From the NCBI GenBank assembly GCA_015501055.1, contig JADNYV010000135.1, forward strand, positions 36,639-100,638: a stretch of 64,000 nucleotides of DNA, in the 5' to 3' direction. A program made the translations under genes and the position numbers. Numbering within the stretch: position 1 is the stretch's first letter; every line of letters begins with the position of its first letter. Positions 35,880 through 47,933 of the stretch are shown here, piece after piece. The notes under the pieces are model-generated. The model saw nothing but the letters and a program-made list of their open reading frames with translations, ran no database searches and was not told the origin of the DNA. The DNA comes from Mucidula mucida (taxonomy: Eukaryota > Basidiomycota > Agaricomycetes > Agaricales > Physalacriaceae).

Positions 35880-36812
35880 CATGCAGGTTAGATATTTCGG
35901 TTTGACTATTCAGCATCCCTCCACGCCGCGTTCTCTACCACCGTCCTCGCAAACAAAATGTGCATTTATATCTATCTATATATCTACTCCCCATCACATC
36001 CTGCATGTATTTATCCCTCTATCGTCTATGTTGTGTTAGCTCGCCTCATTATGTATCGTGTGCTGTAAAGGCAGTTATTGTTTTTGCATATGTGTATCAC
36101 TTAGTTAATAAAGATTCAGCTCGGCAAATTCAGAGTATATTTGCACCGCAGTGTGGTTCAAACCTACCATTGATCCTGCCACGACAATCCAAAAAGGTTA
36201 AGTGCCTCACGTGGGCGGCATTCTTTGCTTTTGACGGTTATGTACACGCTAATTTCAACGATTTATTCTTTTGATACTGTCACTGATGCGCACGCAGCTT
36301 CACATGGGCATAGTTCATACCGATTGTTTCCTCCATTCCAGATGTCTCCGCCGACTCGGAGATTCCATCTCCGTTAAGCGACTCGTTGATCTTAACAAGC
36401 AAGTGAAGGGGCGTCGTTTTGGCGCGGACGACTACAAAGAGATCAACAACGCAGTGTTGCTTCCCGTATAGACCTCGAAACTCAGACTGGTTGCGGCACA
36501 TTTTGTGGAAACAGGCTCTCAGTGGCGCTCAGGTAGCTTGTTGAACTCCGGTTTCGTGCACAAGCCTCTGCATCAACTCTCCCAAACGGTACGGTTTTGC
36601 CGTCTTCCCCGCCACCACACCTTCCAAGAATAGGACGGTAATTACGAGGGAAACATAGCGCCGCATTCCAATTCAGTGATGCCAACATCAGCGGTGCCAC
36701 TGGGGGAGATCAACGGTCATCTCGAAACGAAGGTGTGCTATCAATCTGATCACTTCCTTCTCTGTGGGTTTAAATACCCAGTGGGTGACTATACCCTCTA
36801 CAACCGACGGTC
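35880..36812. other. No gene; includes AKR promoter
   Basis: No supported coding frame. A TATA-like TTTAAATA lies at 36769-36776, about 37 bases before the aldo/keto reductase ATG. Confidence 0.45.
36769..36776 (+). promoter_or_regulatory. Possible TATA box for the aldo/keto reductase
   Basis: TTTAAATA about 37 bases upstream of the ATG at 36813. The position is plausible, but one short match is weak evidence. Confidence 0.3.
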
Positions 36813-38204
36813 ATGTCCTCTCAGCTACAAACTCAGTATCGTCGTCTAGGCAAGTCGGGTCTTCGTGTGTCTGTTCCTGTTGTGAGCTCCTACTTTCGAG
36901 CACCGTATTCTATACAGTCTCATCGAGTCCCTAGATTGGAGCAATGTCATTCGGACATCCAGCTTGGAGTATACGTGCGCGGTCTTGAGTGTGCTTCCAC
37001 TGACATCGCCTTGTAGCCTTGGGTGCTTCCTGAAGAGAAGGTCAATATCGCACTGATGAACGGGTTGACGAATGCTCATCACCGTCTGTAGGCGCTCCCT
37101 GTCCTCAAGGCAGTCTGGGATTCTGGCCTCAATACTATTGATACCGCCAACACTTACTCTAATGGCGAGTCTGAGAGGATTGTTGGCAGATTGCTGAAAA
37201 CAGTGAGTCTCGAAGGTCGTCATCGCAAGAAAGTCCCCCTACATCTATTCCAGTACAACATCCCGAGACACAAAATCGTGATCATGAGCAAGGCGAGGTT
37301 CATCTGTGCGGAGGACGATCCGGCAGCTATGACCGGCTGGGGAGAACCCGCGTATATCAACCTGCCGGCCTACATTAATCAAGGTGGCCTTTCACGTACT
37401 GCGCTTTTTAACCAGGTCAACGCCTCCCTCGAGAGACTGGGGACCACTTACTTGGACGTCCTCATCATTCATCGTGGCGATCCCAACACGCCTGTCGAAG
37501 AGACTATGAAGGCGCTCCATGATCTCGTTGAATGTGGCAAGGTCCGCTATCTTGGGGCTTCGAATATCCATCTCTGGGAGTTTGCCGAGATGAACAACAT
37601 CGCCGATAAAAACCACTGGACAACGTTTAGCTGTATCCAAGTCGAGCATTCTTTGCTTTACCGCCCTGAGGTTCGATACCTTCTGTCCTTTAAATTCGTG
37701 CTCTTACCGGACCCAAGAAGTTGAGATGTTCGCATACTGCGACTTGAAAGGCATCGGTATCCTGGCGTACTCTCCTCTCATGGACGGCCATCTCGCTCGC
37801 CCTCCTGGGACTAAAACCCAGCGAGTTGAAACTTTTGCTGGGACGATGTACGATAAGAGACGCCGCGATTGTGATGTCGAGATCATCAAGCGCGTTCAGA
37901 TCGCGGAGAAGCGCTCGTGGACTATGGCTCAGGTCGCTCTTGCTTGGTCGATCACCAGAGTCTCTAGTCCCATTGTCGGAATTAGCTCTGTACAAGTCCT
38001 TTCAACCGGCAAATAATGAGCTGGATCGCTGAATGTCGTCTTTTAGGTTGAGAGAGTAGCTCAGCCCATTGTACCGGCTGGCAGTAACCTCACCTCCGAC
38101 GAAATCAAAACATTGGAAGAGCCGTGAGTGTCTCAGAACTCGTACTACCCCTTTAGAAGCAGCTGATCGTGTTCAGGTATGAACATCAGCCATACAGGTT
38201 TTAA
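36813..38204 (+). CDS. Aldo/keto reductase
   Basis: NAD(P)H-dependent aldo/keto reductase, resembling the fungal potassium-channel-beta-like group. ATG at 36813 (MSSQLQTQYRRLGKSGLRVS). The catalytic tetrad is visible: Asp and Tyr in NTIDTANTYSNGESE, Lys in HKIVIMSKARF, and His in LDVLIIHRGDPNTPVEET. Further family motifs are VRYLGASNIHLWEFAEMNN, QVEHSLLYRPE, GIGILAYSPLMDGHLARPPG and WTMAQVALAWSITRVSSPIVG, the cofactor-binding end. Clear introns lie at 37043-37093, 37202-37251 and near 38125-38175. The small exons near 36890-37015 and the join near 37680-37722 could not be placed in perfect phase, so a minor defect or a missed splice site is possible. It ends with TAA at 38204. Confidence 0.82.
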
Positions 38205-38729
38205 AGAGAAGGAAAGACGGAACTCGAAGAGGGTCAGATTTCTTTTTGGCTGCTGGAAATTTCATGAATCCTATGTATCGTATACGTCGGTAGCACAACG
38301 TGTATGTCCTGTGTTACTCCTCTCATTCTTACCTTTGCTTTGACAGAGGACCGTGACACTGAGTACAAAGTCAACACGCTTGAAACGATTAGATTAGATC
38401 AGATACGGCTACCTCGGACTTTTTACCATATTTCCTCTCCCCACCACCATATAAGCTTGCGCTCGCGCTGGCGTTCCGGTTCTTCTTTGGTTAAAGACCA
38501 TAGCCAGTGACACGACGTGCAGTGAGGCTTATCTCGACGCTTTCCTGTTGTCCTTCGGTTGTCGATTGCAGGCACTTCAATACTTATTCCGCAAACAATC
38601 CACCTCTACACAGAGGTCAAATCGGAACTAAAGAACATCAAGCGGTCTACCATTCATCTCAACCTTTCTGGGGCTCCATAACAGAACACTCCACGTCTAT
38701 CGCTTATCTCAAGTCTATGCGCGTTCTGA
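38205..38729. other. Upstream region of the APC pseudogene
   Basis: No coding frame. The part around 38390-38450 still resembles the promoter/leader of the intact APC gene, which dates the duplication as including upstream DNA. Confidence 0.5.
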
Positions 38730-40861
38730 ATGGACGACGAAGCCCCACTCCTGCGTACAAGCCCAGATTACGGTGCTACAAAGGTAGTCGTTGCGAGTGG
38801 GATTGACGGTGCTGCCGTCCATCGAGAAGGAGACAGTAAGCGGTTATCCTAACGCTCAAATGGACCGCGGGGCTCAGACTCCCTGCAGCACGTAATGGAG
38901 AGGCCTTTGACGACATACCTCTTGCTAAGCGGCAACTCGGTAAGTGTGCTTCGACCTTGGCCCTTCACGCCGCTTATCGCTCCCAGGCCTGTTCAGTGCT
39001 GTTGTTCTAATATTCAATCGTATCATTGGAACTGGGTGAGATCATTTGCTACGTATAACTGACGCGCCTTTCTTATATTACCGTAGAATCTTTGCGACAC
39101 CGAGTGTTATTTTGCGGTCCTCCGGTAGCGTTGGGGTCGCTTTGCTCATGTGGCTGACTGGAGCGGCGATCGCGGCAGTGGGACGACGGTGTATATCGAA
39201 CTTGGGACGGTGCGCGCGCCAGTTCAGATATGGACCGTAATTCAGACTATGATTAGGGCTTACCTCGTAGTGGCGGAGAGAAGAACTATCTCGAGTAATA
39301 TACCGCCACCCTAATTCCTGGCGACTTGCGCGTTTTCTGTATACGCAATTATTACCGTATGTTGTCTGTTTTCTCATCTTCTGTATTCTGAACGTTATAT
39401 AGGGAAGCTCCAGCGCGAATAGCTTAGTGTTCTCCGAGTGTTGGTCGACGTTCTATTTCCTAGAAATATCGCTCATCATGTTTCAGATCTGCTCAACGCG
39501 CTCGACGTCCCTCCAACCCGCTTCAACACTCGTCTTGTTGCCTTCCTTTGCCTGACGTTCTGCGCCACCGTTCACGGCACCCATGTACGCTTTGGGCTTC
39601 GTCTGCAAAACACCCTTGGGATCTTCAAGCTGTTTCTCCTGGGAGGCATCGGATTGACAGGACTATTCTCCCTCTTTGGATGGCTCCGTGTACCATCCCC
39701 GCACAATTTTGAGCACTGTGGGCAGGTAGCAGGGGCGACGTCAGTGCGCTGGTGGTGGGACTGTACAACGTGATTTGGAGCTTTGTGGGATATTCAACCG
39801 CGAATTACGCGTTATCGGAAATCCGGAATCCTGTGTGGACGATTAAACGGGCTGCACCTATAGCGCTCATAGGCGTCACTGCCGTGTATATTCTGGTCAA
39901 TGTGGCGTACTTTGCAGTGGTGTCAAAGGAGGATATTCTCGGGAGTAAGCGGATTGTTGCGTAAGTTCGTGTCTGCTCTTTTGAATCAAGACTTATGATT
40001 TTGTCAGGGCATTGTTTTTCCGGAATCTGTTCGGGTCGAACACAGAACGAGTGGGTTCATGGGCTTTATATCATATGTATATCACTCACGAATACCTTAG
40101 GTTCTTTCTGCGTTCATATCCCTGTCCACGCTGGGTAACCTCCTCTCCGGTCAATTCAGTCAAGGACGGGGTTTGTGTTCTTATCCTTTGCACGGTATGA
40201 TACTCACTAGGTGTCCAAGTTATCCAGGAACTTGGCCGAGAAGGCGTCTTGCCCTTCGCCGCTTTCTTTTCCAGCAATAAACCGTTCAATGCCCCACTCG
40301 CAGCGCTAGTCACGCAATGGGTATTCTCGTGCACGTTTGTGATTCTTCCGCCTCCAGGCGATGCGTATCTCTTTATGATTAGCCGTACGTTCTTTCCTTC
40401 ACTTGTGAATGACATACTGATAAGATGCAACAACCAGTGTCCTCGTATTCCCTTGCTCTCATCAACACACTGGTATCCTTTGGGCTACTCTTATTGTACG
40501 CTCGGCCAGAGTGGGACCCACCCTTCCGAGCCCCGAAACCTGTAGTGGTTGCGTTCTTCCTTTCGAATGTCTTTCTTGTCGTTGTGCCTTTCGTGCCTCC
40601 CAAAGAGGGGGGCAGAACGTACGAGCATTTGCCGTACTGGGTGAGTTATCATCAATATAATGTTATGGTGTGGTCTTGATATCGGTTTAGGCACACGCAG
40701 TGACCGCGTTTGCGGTATCGTTCATCGGGTTGGCATATTGGTTTGTGTGGTGTAGATGGCTACCGAGGTTGAAGGGATATAGATTACAGCGGGAGTGGAT
40801 ACTTCAAGATGATGGAGTATCGCGGTGTGTATTTCAGAAGGTACCTCTGGAGAATCACTAG
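38730..40861 (+). pseudogene. Decayed paralogue of the APC amino-acid transporter
   Basis: Inverted duplicate of the gene at 16930-19081, with the same exon order and intron positions: MDDEAPLLRTSPDYGATKVV, DDIPLAKRQLG, VLIFNRIIGTG, IFATPSVILRSSGSVGVALL, KLFLLGGIGLTGLFSLFG, GLYNVIWSFVGYST, NPVWTIKRAAPIALIGV, LLLYARPEWDPPFRAPKPVV and YWFVWCRWLPRLKGYRLQ, with TAG at 40861. It is broken compared with its sister. One base is missing after GCAGTGGG near 39180, GAGTA.ATATACC and CCTAA.TTCC each lack a base near 39290-39310 (which creates an early stop), and the FEH-GDVSALVVG segment is shifted near 39715-39740. Splice signals are mostly preserved, so decay is recent. Confidence 0.85.
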
Positions 40862-41459
40862 ATTCCGGATAGATTCTTTGATTTTGGCAAAGGTTACAAT
40901 CACAGATCGCACTCTCGATGCAAGCGCCCCTTCGCTGATAGCGCGTTCTTCTCATGCTCCAAGTCTGATTCTTCTCTTCTCGTTATTATTTCCTTGTCGG
41001 CCATGGCTTTCCAACCTCTCAACGACGACGCCACGCAGGGCCAACGTCTGGTCCGCACCATCGATAGCGTGTTTGCTTACACTCATCCGTGACGTGTGCA
41101 CCATGGTTTTGTTTCCACCAGAGCGCTGCCGTACCAGCCCGGTCATCGTCTCCCAGCTTTCATCACACACAGGTAAACGACCTGGACAAGCGCCTCATAG
41201 CGACTCTCGCGCGTACTCTGAGCCACGACATCGCGGCGCAGACCATCGACTACATCGCCGTTGTCTCGTTGCTCTCTCAAGTTTGCTGCGAATGCTATGG
41301 AGTCAGACTTCGGCGATACATAAATGAACACGCAAAGCGATGTGCAAGGCATTGTTATGCAAATCATCGTTAAGGCTATATACCACCGCAACTGTGACGT
41401 CCGCGTTCGTTCGACCGCTGACCATGTTAAAAGCCCGCCCAGCGTTCTAAAGGGCAACA
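40862..41459. other. Unrecognised; possible start of a decayed gene
   Basis: An ATG at 41002 (MAFQPLNDDATQGQRLVR) and a downstream stretch LDKRLIATLARTLSHDIAAQ / TIDYIAVVSLLSQ look coding in composition but lie in different frames with stops. They may be the 5' part of the kinase-like relic that follows. Confidence 0.3.
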
Positions 41460-42123
41460 AGGCTGATATGCAGGCCTGGGATCAGAAGACAAAAATGATT
41501 CGTGGCGCAGCCTTATGTTCAAGGATCACTCTGACTTTTATGTTCAGCTAACTGTAGGTCAGAACCTTGATATCTGCTTCTCGCTGCCCGGATATGAATA
41601 CACGGTTGTCCGGGTGTCACCATCATCGCCCCTCGGTTCACTATCTCACGACTCACGAGACATGCACTTCGAAGGGGCAAATGGTATTGTCTACGTTCCT
41701 TCGTTGGCTCTCGCATCAAGGCTGTACCGCCCAGAGGCGAGTCGGACCTGCGCCATGAGGCTCATGTGTACAATGTCCTCGCCTCTCTCCAAGGCCGTGT
41801 ACTCCCCCGGTTGGCTTGTTTGAGGGAGAGAGATGGAGGATGCCCATTGCGGATGACTGTGGCGACAAGGTCGAGGATGTAAATGAGCTTTCTTTTTTGG
41901 AATTTGGTCGGGAGATTGATTGATTACTTTCTAGGAAGATGCTGTGGGGGGACGCGTGTGAGATCCATGCAATAGGTGTCATGCATGGGAATCTAAATTG
42001 CGGAATAAGGTACTATCACAGTCGTGGAAGGTGCATATAGTGGATTTTGCGTGTTCTGAGGTTGGGCACGAGTGCAAGGAAGGAAAGCTCTCCAGATTTC
42101 GAAAGCTTTTGAAGCTTGCGTGA
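41460..42123 (+). pseudogene. Kinase-like protein relic
   Basis: Segments of a fungal protein-kinase-like domain occur in changing frames: LRHEAHVYNVLASLQGRVLP, then FEGERWRMPIADDCGDKVED and NELSFLEFGREI. The catalytic-loop region reads IHAIGVMHGNLK (HGNL in place of HRDL) and the metal-binding site reads IVDFACSEVGHECK (DFA in place of DFG), followed by a TGA at 42121. At least two frame changes and stops interrupt it. The altered loop residues suggest a pseudokinase even before decay. Confidence 0.6.
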
Positions 42124-42533
42124 GACCAACATCATCACCGTTTTTCTGGACAAGTTCTGATCGCGTTGAGATATCCGAGAGTCCGTCCGAACAGGCGAGC
42201 GAGGATTTACCGTTGGTTGTTGTTCTTTCAGCAACAACTGCAAACGGACTTCTGAGGAATGGCCTTGCTCCTCCCAAAGTGATTTTCGGATTTTACGGAT
42301 TTTACTGATAACGGTTGCACAGACGCGCATAAGACCGAACTCGTCCCATTGTCCCATTGATGATGGCGCCATACATATATAAAATGTACGATACGAAACC
42401 GCGTAGCGAGGTGCCCTAAATCTGCACCTCCCAAGTGCGGCCAAGTAGAGAGTTTATCTACGTCTCCGCGAGCGCCTGCACGTCCCTATGAATGGAGTAC
42501 AAGTGACTCTATAAGCGGAGAAAAAAATGACAT
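42124..42533. other. No gene seen
   Basis: About 400 bases with no supported frame, between the kinase relic and the long inverted repeat. Confidence 0.4.
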
Positions 42534-43489
42534 TACTATGCTGTCCATCGGTGTTGTTTCGCCCAGGGATATTGTATCGGTCGTCGATCGCGCCTTAAAC
42601 GATGGAATTTCGCCTCAATTCCTCGCGGATTCTACTCCGTACTATGTCTTCTATAATGCCATGTAAAAAGTTGAACGAAAACAAATGAGAACTCGTTGAG
42701 ATTCAGCCCTGAGGGGGTGTAAGTGAGTTCCCTTGAGGCAAACACCTACCTAGTGAAAGTTTACACTACCGGGGGACATTCGGCTTGGCTGTAGAGCAGG
42801 AGTAGATGTATATACCGCTACTTGTACCTTTTCCGGGATCAAAATCGAAGGGAAACATCGTAAAAAGTTGCTGCGATGCTCAGGCGTGACATGCGATGAG
42901 GATTTCAAAGTCCGCCGTCCTGCCGAGAATGGCATGCTAAGTCGTGATCAAGCGCGTTTCGCGTCTGTAGACAAAACAGGACCCTTTTTTCCTTCGAATC
43001 ATCGGCGGGCCTTTCGATGGGGTCCAACGATATCGATTGGCCACGACAATTAAGGATGGAAGTAAAGCGCGTGTCTGTGCCGAAACACGGCTTGCGGACT
43101 TTGTATGCTTGATGTGACAGATTGTGACCAAGCAGCGAATCCGCACAGATTCATACCGCCTACGATGTTTCCCTTCGATTTTGATCCCGGAAAAGGTACA
43201 AGTAGCAGTATATACATCTACTCCTGCTCTACAGCCAAGCCGAATGTCCCCCGGTAGTGTAAACTTTCACTAGGTAGGTGTTTGCCTCAAGGGAACTCAC
43301 TTACACCCCCTCCGGGCTGAATCTCAACGAGTTCTCATTTGTTTTCGTTCAACTTTTTACATGGCATTATAGAAGACATAGTACGGAGTAGAATCCGCGA
43401 GGAATTGAGGCGAAATTCCATCGTTTAAGGCGCGATCGACGACCGATACAATATCCCTGGGCGAAACAACACCGATGGACAGCATAGTA
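42534..43489. mobile_element. Long inverted-repeat (foldback-type) element, about 950 bp
   Basis: Two 329-base arms, 42534-42862 and 43161-43489, are inverted copies differing at only a few positions (I count about two), separated by a 298-base spacer without a convincing gene. The outermost bases are TA on both sides, consistent with a TA target duplication and element ends CTATGCTGTCC.... Arms this long and this similar can form a strong hairpin. No transposase is encoded, so it is non-autonomous. Confidence 0.85.
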
Positions 43490-43719
43490 TGGTCGAAAGG
43501 AAGGAGGGAAAATGGTTTTATAGTCGCCGGAGTTTGTAACTATTTGCCTGGAGCATTGGGCTCATCTCCGGCCTCTTCACAAGGTTCTACTTTCTCACCT
43601 TGATGCGACTTTTTGTAGGCCTGGAATCTTTGTGATATTAACAGGTGGTAAATTAACCGCTTGAAATTGCCATGGTCGCTCCGCTCTTCTAAAGGAATCT
43701 CAGGACTGCACTCAGACTA

Positions 43720-43963
43720 CTGTAGTGTTTCGACCGCAAATTCACATAACGGGTCACGGGGGTCTTTGAAGTGAAGCTATATATACATCATAACGGGTCA
43801 CGGACCACTTTGGTCAGGCACGAGCCTCCAAATAAGGAAATTTCAGGTCCCGCTATAAGCGGAACTGTCCAAAAAAGGCAATTTAAGGGTCTGTGAAGCT
43901 GTTCGCTGTAATTTTAGACCATAATGGGTCACAGGCTGTGAAGTTACGGTTGAAACGCTACAG
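43720..43963 (+). mobile_element. 244-bp MITE, copy 3
   Basis: Same family and length as the copies at 12 kb, flanked by TA at 43718-43719 and 43964-43965. It has the left end CTGTAGTGTTTCGACCG (one base changed) and the standard right end. Confidence 0.92.
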
Positions 43964-43965
43964 TA

Positions 43966-44275
43966 CCCCCATGTGAAGCTACATACTGGTATCATACTAG
44001 CCGCTCTCGTGGACCTGAACAAGCAAATTATTGACACAATCAGCCAAAGATCCCCCATGGTCAAATTCTGAGTGTGTTTCTTGGAGTTCTCAATTTTGTG
44101 TTGAACGACAAGCATAACAAGGTTGTAGAAGAGAGATTCAAGATTATAACGGTAGAGATGACGAATATCTTTTGCGTAGGGGTCTGGGAGATCCCACCAT
44201 GAAGGGCGCCGTGCCTGTTTAATGTGTTGAGGTGGCGGTGTCGGACTCCAAATTGTCAAGCAAGGAAGCAAGATC
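43966..44275 (-). pseudogene. FunK1-type kinase C-terminal fragment
   Basis: A minus-strand stretch reads HIKQARRPSWWDLPDPYAKD and then LYRYNLESLFYNLVMLVVQH. This corresponds to the Y/HRHDLESFFYVL motif near the C terminus of fungal FunK1 kinases. No kinase N-lobe is next to it, and the open frame runs straight into MITE copy 3, which truncates it. Confidence 0.6.
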
Positions 44276-44879
44276 TGTTATAAATTGCCATATTTTCACA
44301 TTTTCACATCTCATCATATCTTATCCGGGCTTGTCTTATCAACCAACGGACTGTTTCATCATCTCTTTCGTCACTGATCATACTCCTTTTCATTACCGAA
44401 GTCGTACTCATGTCGGACACACGCCCAACACATGAATGACATCATACATGCCGATACCTCATGGACTTCCTATTGTATACACACCACCAACACTCGTAGC
44501 ACACATGATTGTTTTAGTATTATTACTTACATGCAGGTACCACCCGTATTTAATGGTTTCATGAACTAGTAGCATACAACATTGGGTCAAGGGCATGGAG
44601 TTAACCCTAGCGGAAACATGTACAGACAAGGAGTCCTAAATACAGACTTACTAGTATATAAGCAGTAGTGTAGCATTGTTGTACTTTAGTTCCAATCTTG
44701 TTTATACATCTGGCCTAGCCTAGTTCTACAAACACAAACACTTTCTTTTTCCTAAGTCTCTCTGTGGTACCTGGTTTAGTCTCGTGGCTATAGTCAGTTG
44801 CTAACAAGATCCATATTATTGGACATCCCGAAGCAATTGCTGTTCTTATCAACACGGTACATGATGTTGCTCATACTGA

Positions 44880-47800
44880 TGTTGCGGTGTAGGATGCATG
44901 AATGGTTGTAGAGCCACTTGTGAGCTGAGGAAAAATCTATCAGTAAAACAAGAACAGAACAATAGAGATCAACATACGTTGAAGTACATCAAAGAAAATC
45001 TGAGCCTGTACCAAAGGCTGCAGGTGCTGGAGGAGCGGGTACAACCTCTTAAAGATCATGATACGAAGAATACAACTCTCATAGAAAAGAGTCTTGCCCC
45101 CAACCTACTGTGTCTCCATGCTATTGATAAACTTGGGGATGTGGTGTTGCACCAACCATGCAAGCAAAAAATTGACAAAGGCAAAGACTAGGGAGATGCT
45201 TGAGTGCCTATTTATGCCCTTTGTTGCCCTTGGTATAAGTTTGTGTGCGCGCTATAAGGTTCACCTTTAACTTAGTCTTGTAGATCAGCCTGTAGTACAA
45301 AAAAGAAAAAAGAGAATGCACATATCTCTCTGTGTAGAGTTTTCCGTAATTGTTATTGAGGAACTGGCCTTTAACGGCCAAATTGTCCTGGCCTAATCCT
45401 TGTTCACAATCAACTATTCATACAATAACCACTTAAAACTATGTTTGCTTATTTTGCTGTAACAATGAGAATACTTTAGTGAATTATTCTGAAGAGCAGG
45501 AACTCCATAAATGAGCAAGGAGTGTCACACTTTTGAGACCCAAGTCTATTACCTAAACCTAAGCTTGATCCAGCATCAATGAGTTCCCAACAATCTTGTG
45601 CTAGTCAGGTGCAAAACTAACATATATCTTATCATCACAAAATGTGTCAGTTGTTGTGTGAAATGACATTGAAGGACAAAGAAGTCTACCTTCAAAGACT
45701 ATTGAACTTTAAGGAATCTACACTTTCTACAACCTACCCTTTTCCCACTAAGAATCTTTCTCCACTTTATTTGTTTAACAGGCACATACTGGACCATCTC
45801 ATTCTTAAACAAATATCTATAGTTCCATTGCTTGCGTTGGATATTGCAAATATCATTAACATATACTGTGACAATATTGGTGCGCTTTCTGTAAAAAAAC
45901 TAGCCTGGATAAATTGTAAACTCCAAACATTTTAACCAAATATTATGGCGGAGGCACGCAGATATGGGCTGGGGACCGTTTGCTCCTCTATTGCTACATT
46001 CGTAATTCTAAATCCTAGGCAGCCAAAAAATGACTATTTAATGATGTGGATTGCACAGAGAATATTGTATTTCCAGCCTGATCCCTGTTTCTCTTTCGTC
46101 ATTGAACATTTCTCCCTTCTGATTCTTAATATTAACAAGATCTCCCGTCTATTTCATCAATTAGATAAAGGTATGCAACAAACTATAATGAACCTACAAG
46201 ACCATTGCCGTCATTTCATTACAGGGCTCTTTGTCTTACCTTATGGTTTGTCACTCTTAGATGATATGTCCACTCTAGCACACAACAAATTTTCATGGAG
46301 CCTCAACTCAAAATGCTCTAAACCTCATATTCCTAGCGTACTGGGCCAATGTCCCCCAGACGTTGCCGCGGAAGAGAGTTTATTAAAGTTGCCTCTGTCA
46401 TGGGACACAATTCAGCCTTTGCCATTATACAGAAGTACCAGGCTAATGGGGGACAAAGGTGTTGCTTAGACAAGGGTTCCTGTATTAGGAGATATAACCC
46501 CAATTCCGCATCTAAACATATTTAACAAAACTTATGTGCACATAGCATGCGACTATGTTTGACGCGTAAGTGTTCCCATTCAAAGGCTTTGGGTGCTGAC
46601 AGATTCCTTTAGGCCTGAGCTAATGCTGTTTGTTTTAACTCAATGTTTATCATCTTTGACTGCGGAAAGACAATGCAACTCGGAATTAGGCACTGCACAA
46701 CACAGACATTGTTTCTGACAGAACTTCTTAACCTTTTTGTGATGAACAATCCAATTTTTGGATGGTTCTATTTAGGGTTACATCTTGCCGCAACGCATGA
46801 CACTTTAAAACATCTCCCCATAAAGCTTAAGCTAGATAAAAAACAACCTGCAGAAGACGACCATTATTATTCAGTACCAATCAAGTGACAGAAAATATTG
46901 AAGCACCAGGATAGTGCAGAATTAGTGAGTTAAGTCACAAGTCTTCTATGCTCAAGTCTAAGAATTACAACTCCAGAAAGCACAGAAGCAAGATTTAAAG
47001 GTTATTGCTGTTTACTTCTGATACCGGGAGCACAACTCGCCAGCACCCATGTTACTTTTCCGCAACTCAGACTCTGTCCTTTGACCAACTTACCACTCAA
47101 AGAAGTACATCAGCTTGGTACTTGATGAGCAATTGAGATTTAGCGCAACTGGCAAAGCACTTTTTGCGTTGATTGAACCAGACATGTCATCTTGCACCCC
47201 ATAATACAGTCCTTTGGTGTTCAAAATAACAACAGACCCAGAGCACATTAAACATTCTACTCACAAGTCTAAGATCTATGCGCAGCTGGATGCCGCAGGT
47301 GTGGAAGGAATACCATGTTCACTTAGTATTTGGCAAGACACTCAACAGAATTTATGTGCTCTCATTTTGACCAATGCCGGGGACCACTTGGTGAACGCCT
47401 CAACAAGGATAAAAAGGTAACACTAACTGCCACGCAAGCGTAAGTTGTATGATACACTAGTTGCTTGTCAATTCACACCTTTGTAGGGCTACTGTAGTGT
47501 TTCGACCGCAAATTCACATAACAGGTCACGGGGGTCTTTGAAGTGAAGCTATATATACATCATAACGGGTCACGGACCACTTTGGTCAGGCACGAGCCTC
47601 CAAATAAGGAAATTTCAGGTCCCGCTATAAGCGGAACTGTCCAAAAAAGGCAATTTAAGGGTCTGTGAAGCTGTTCGCTGTAATTTCAGACCATAATGGG
47701 TCACAGGCTGTGAAGTTACGGTCGAAACGCTACAGTAGTCTTAGACAGACTTTGGAAAGCATTTATAAGGCTGGCATTTTGCACCGCAATCTACAGTCCT

Positions 47801-47933
47801 GGAATATGCTTGCAATGAGTTTGACCGGGTCTTCATTACAGACTGTGACCGGTCAAGCCTTACTGTATCTGCTGCAATGTACCAGTTAGAAGAAGAAAGG
47901 TTAAAGAAGTTTCTCTCCAGTGGTTACGAATAG
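44880..47933 (+). pseudogene. Kinase-like gene, decayed, interrupted by a MITE
   Basis: Scattered exons of an Agaricomycete kinase-like protein. An upstream region is possibly related (frames near 44898-45190, 45642-45935 and 45945-46469; RPELMLFVLTQCLSSL near 46615). A probable N-lobe reads VFKITTDPEHIKHSTHKSKI, YAQLDAAGVEGIPCSL and WQDTQQNLCALILTNAGDHL (47214-47420). After a 69-nt intron (47418-47486) comes SLRQTLESIYKAGILHRNLQ, SWNMLA, the catalytic loop with HRN instead of HRD. After a frameshift near 47855 the end reads DRSSLTVSAAMYQLEEERLK with a stop at 47933. MITE copy 4 splits the exon in front of the loop; removing it restores ...A-S-L-R-Q. The 5' portion is much less certain than 47040-47933. 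Confidence 0.6.
47492..47735 (+). mobile_element. 244-bp MITE, copy 4
   Basis: Fourth copy, flanked by TA at 47490-47491 and 47736-47737, inserted in an exon of the kinase-like gene directly before the catalytic-loop segment. It is nearly identical to the other three. Confidence 0.92.

Noticed and set aside
42868..43053. Open frame in the spacer of the long inverted-repeat element
   Set aside because: Short, without motif or codon signal; more likely chance.
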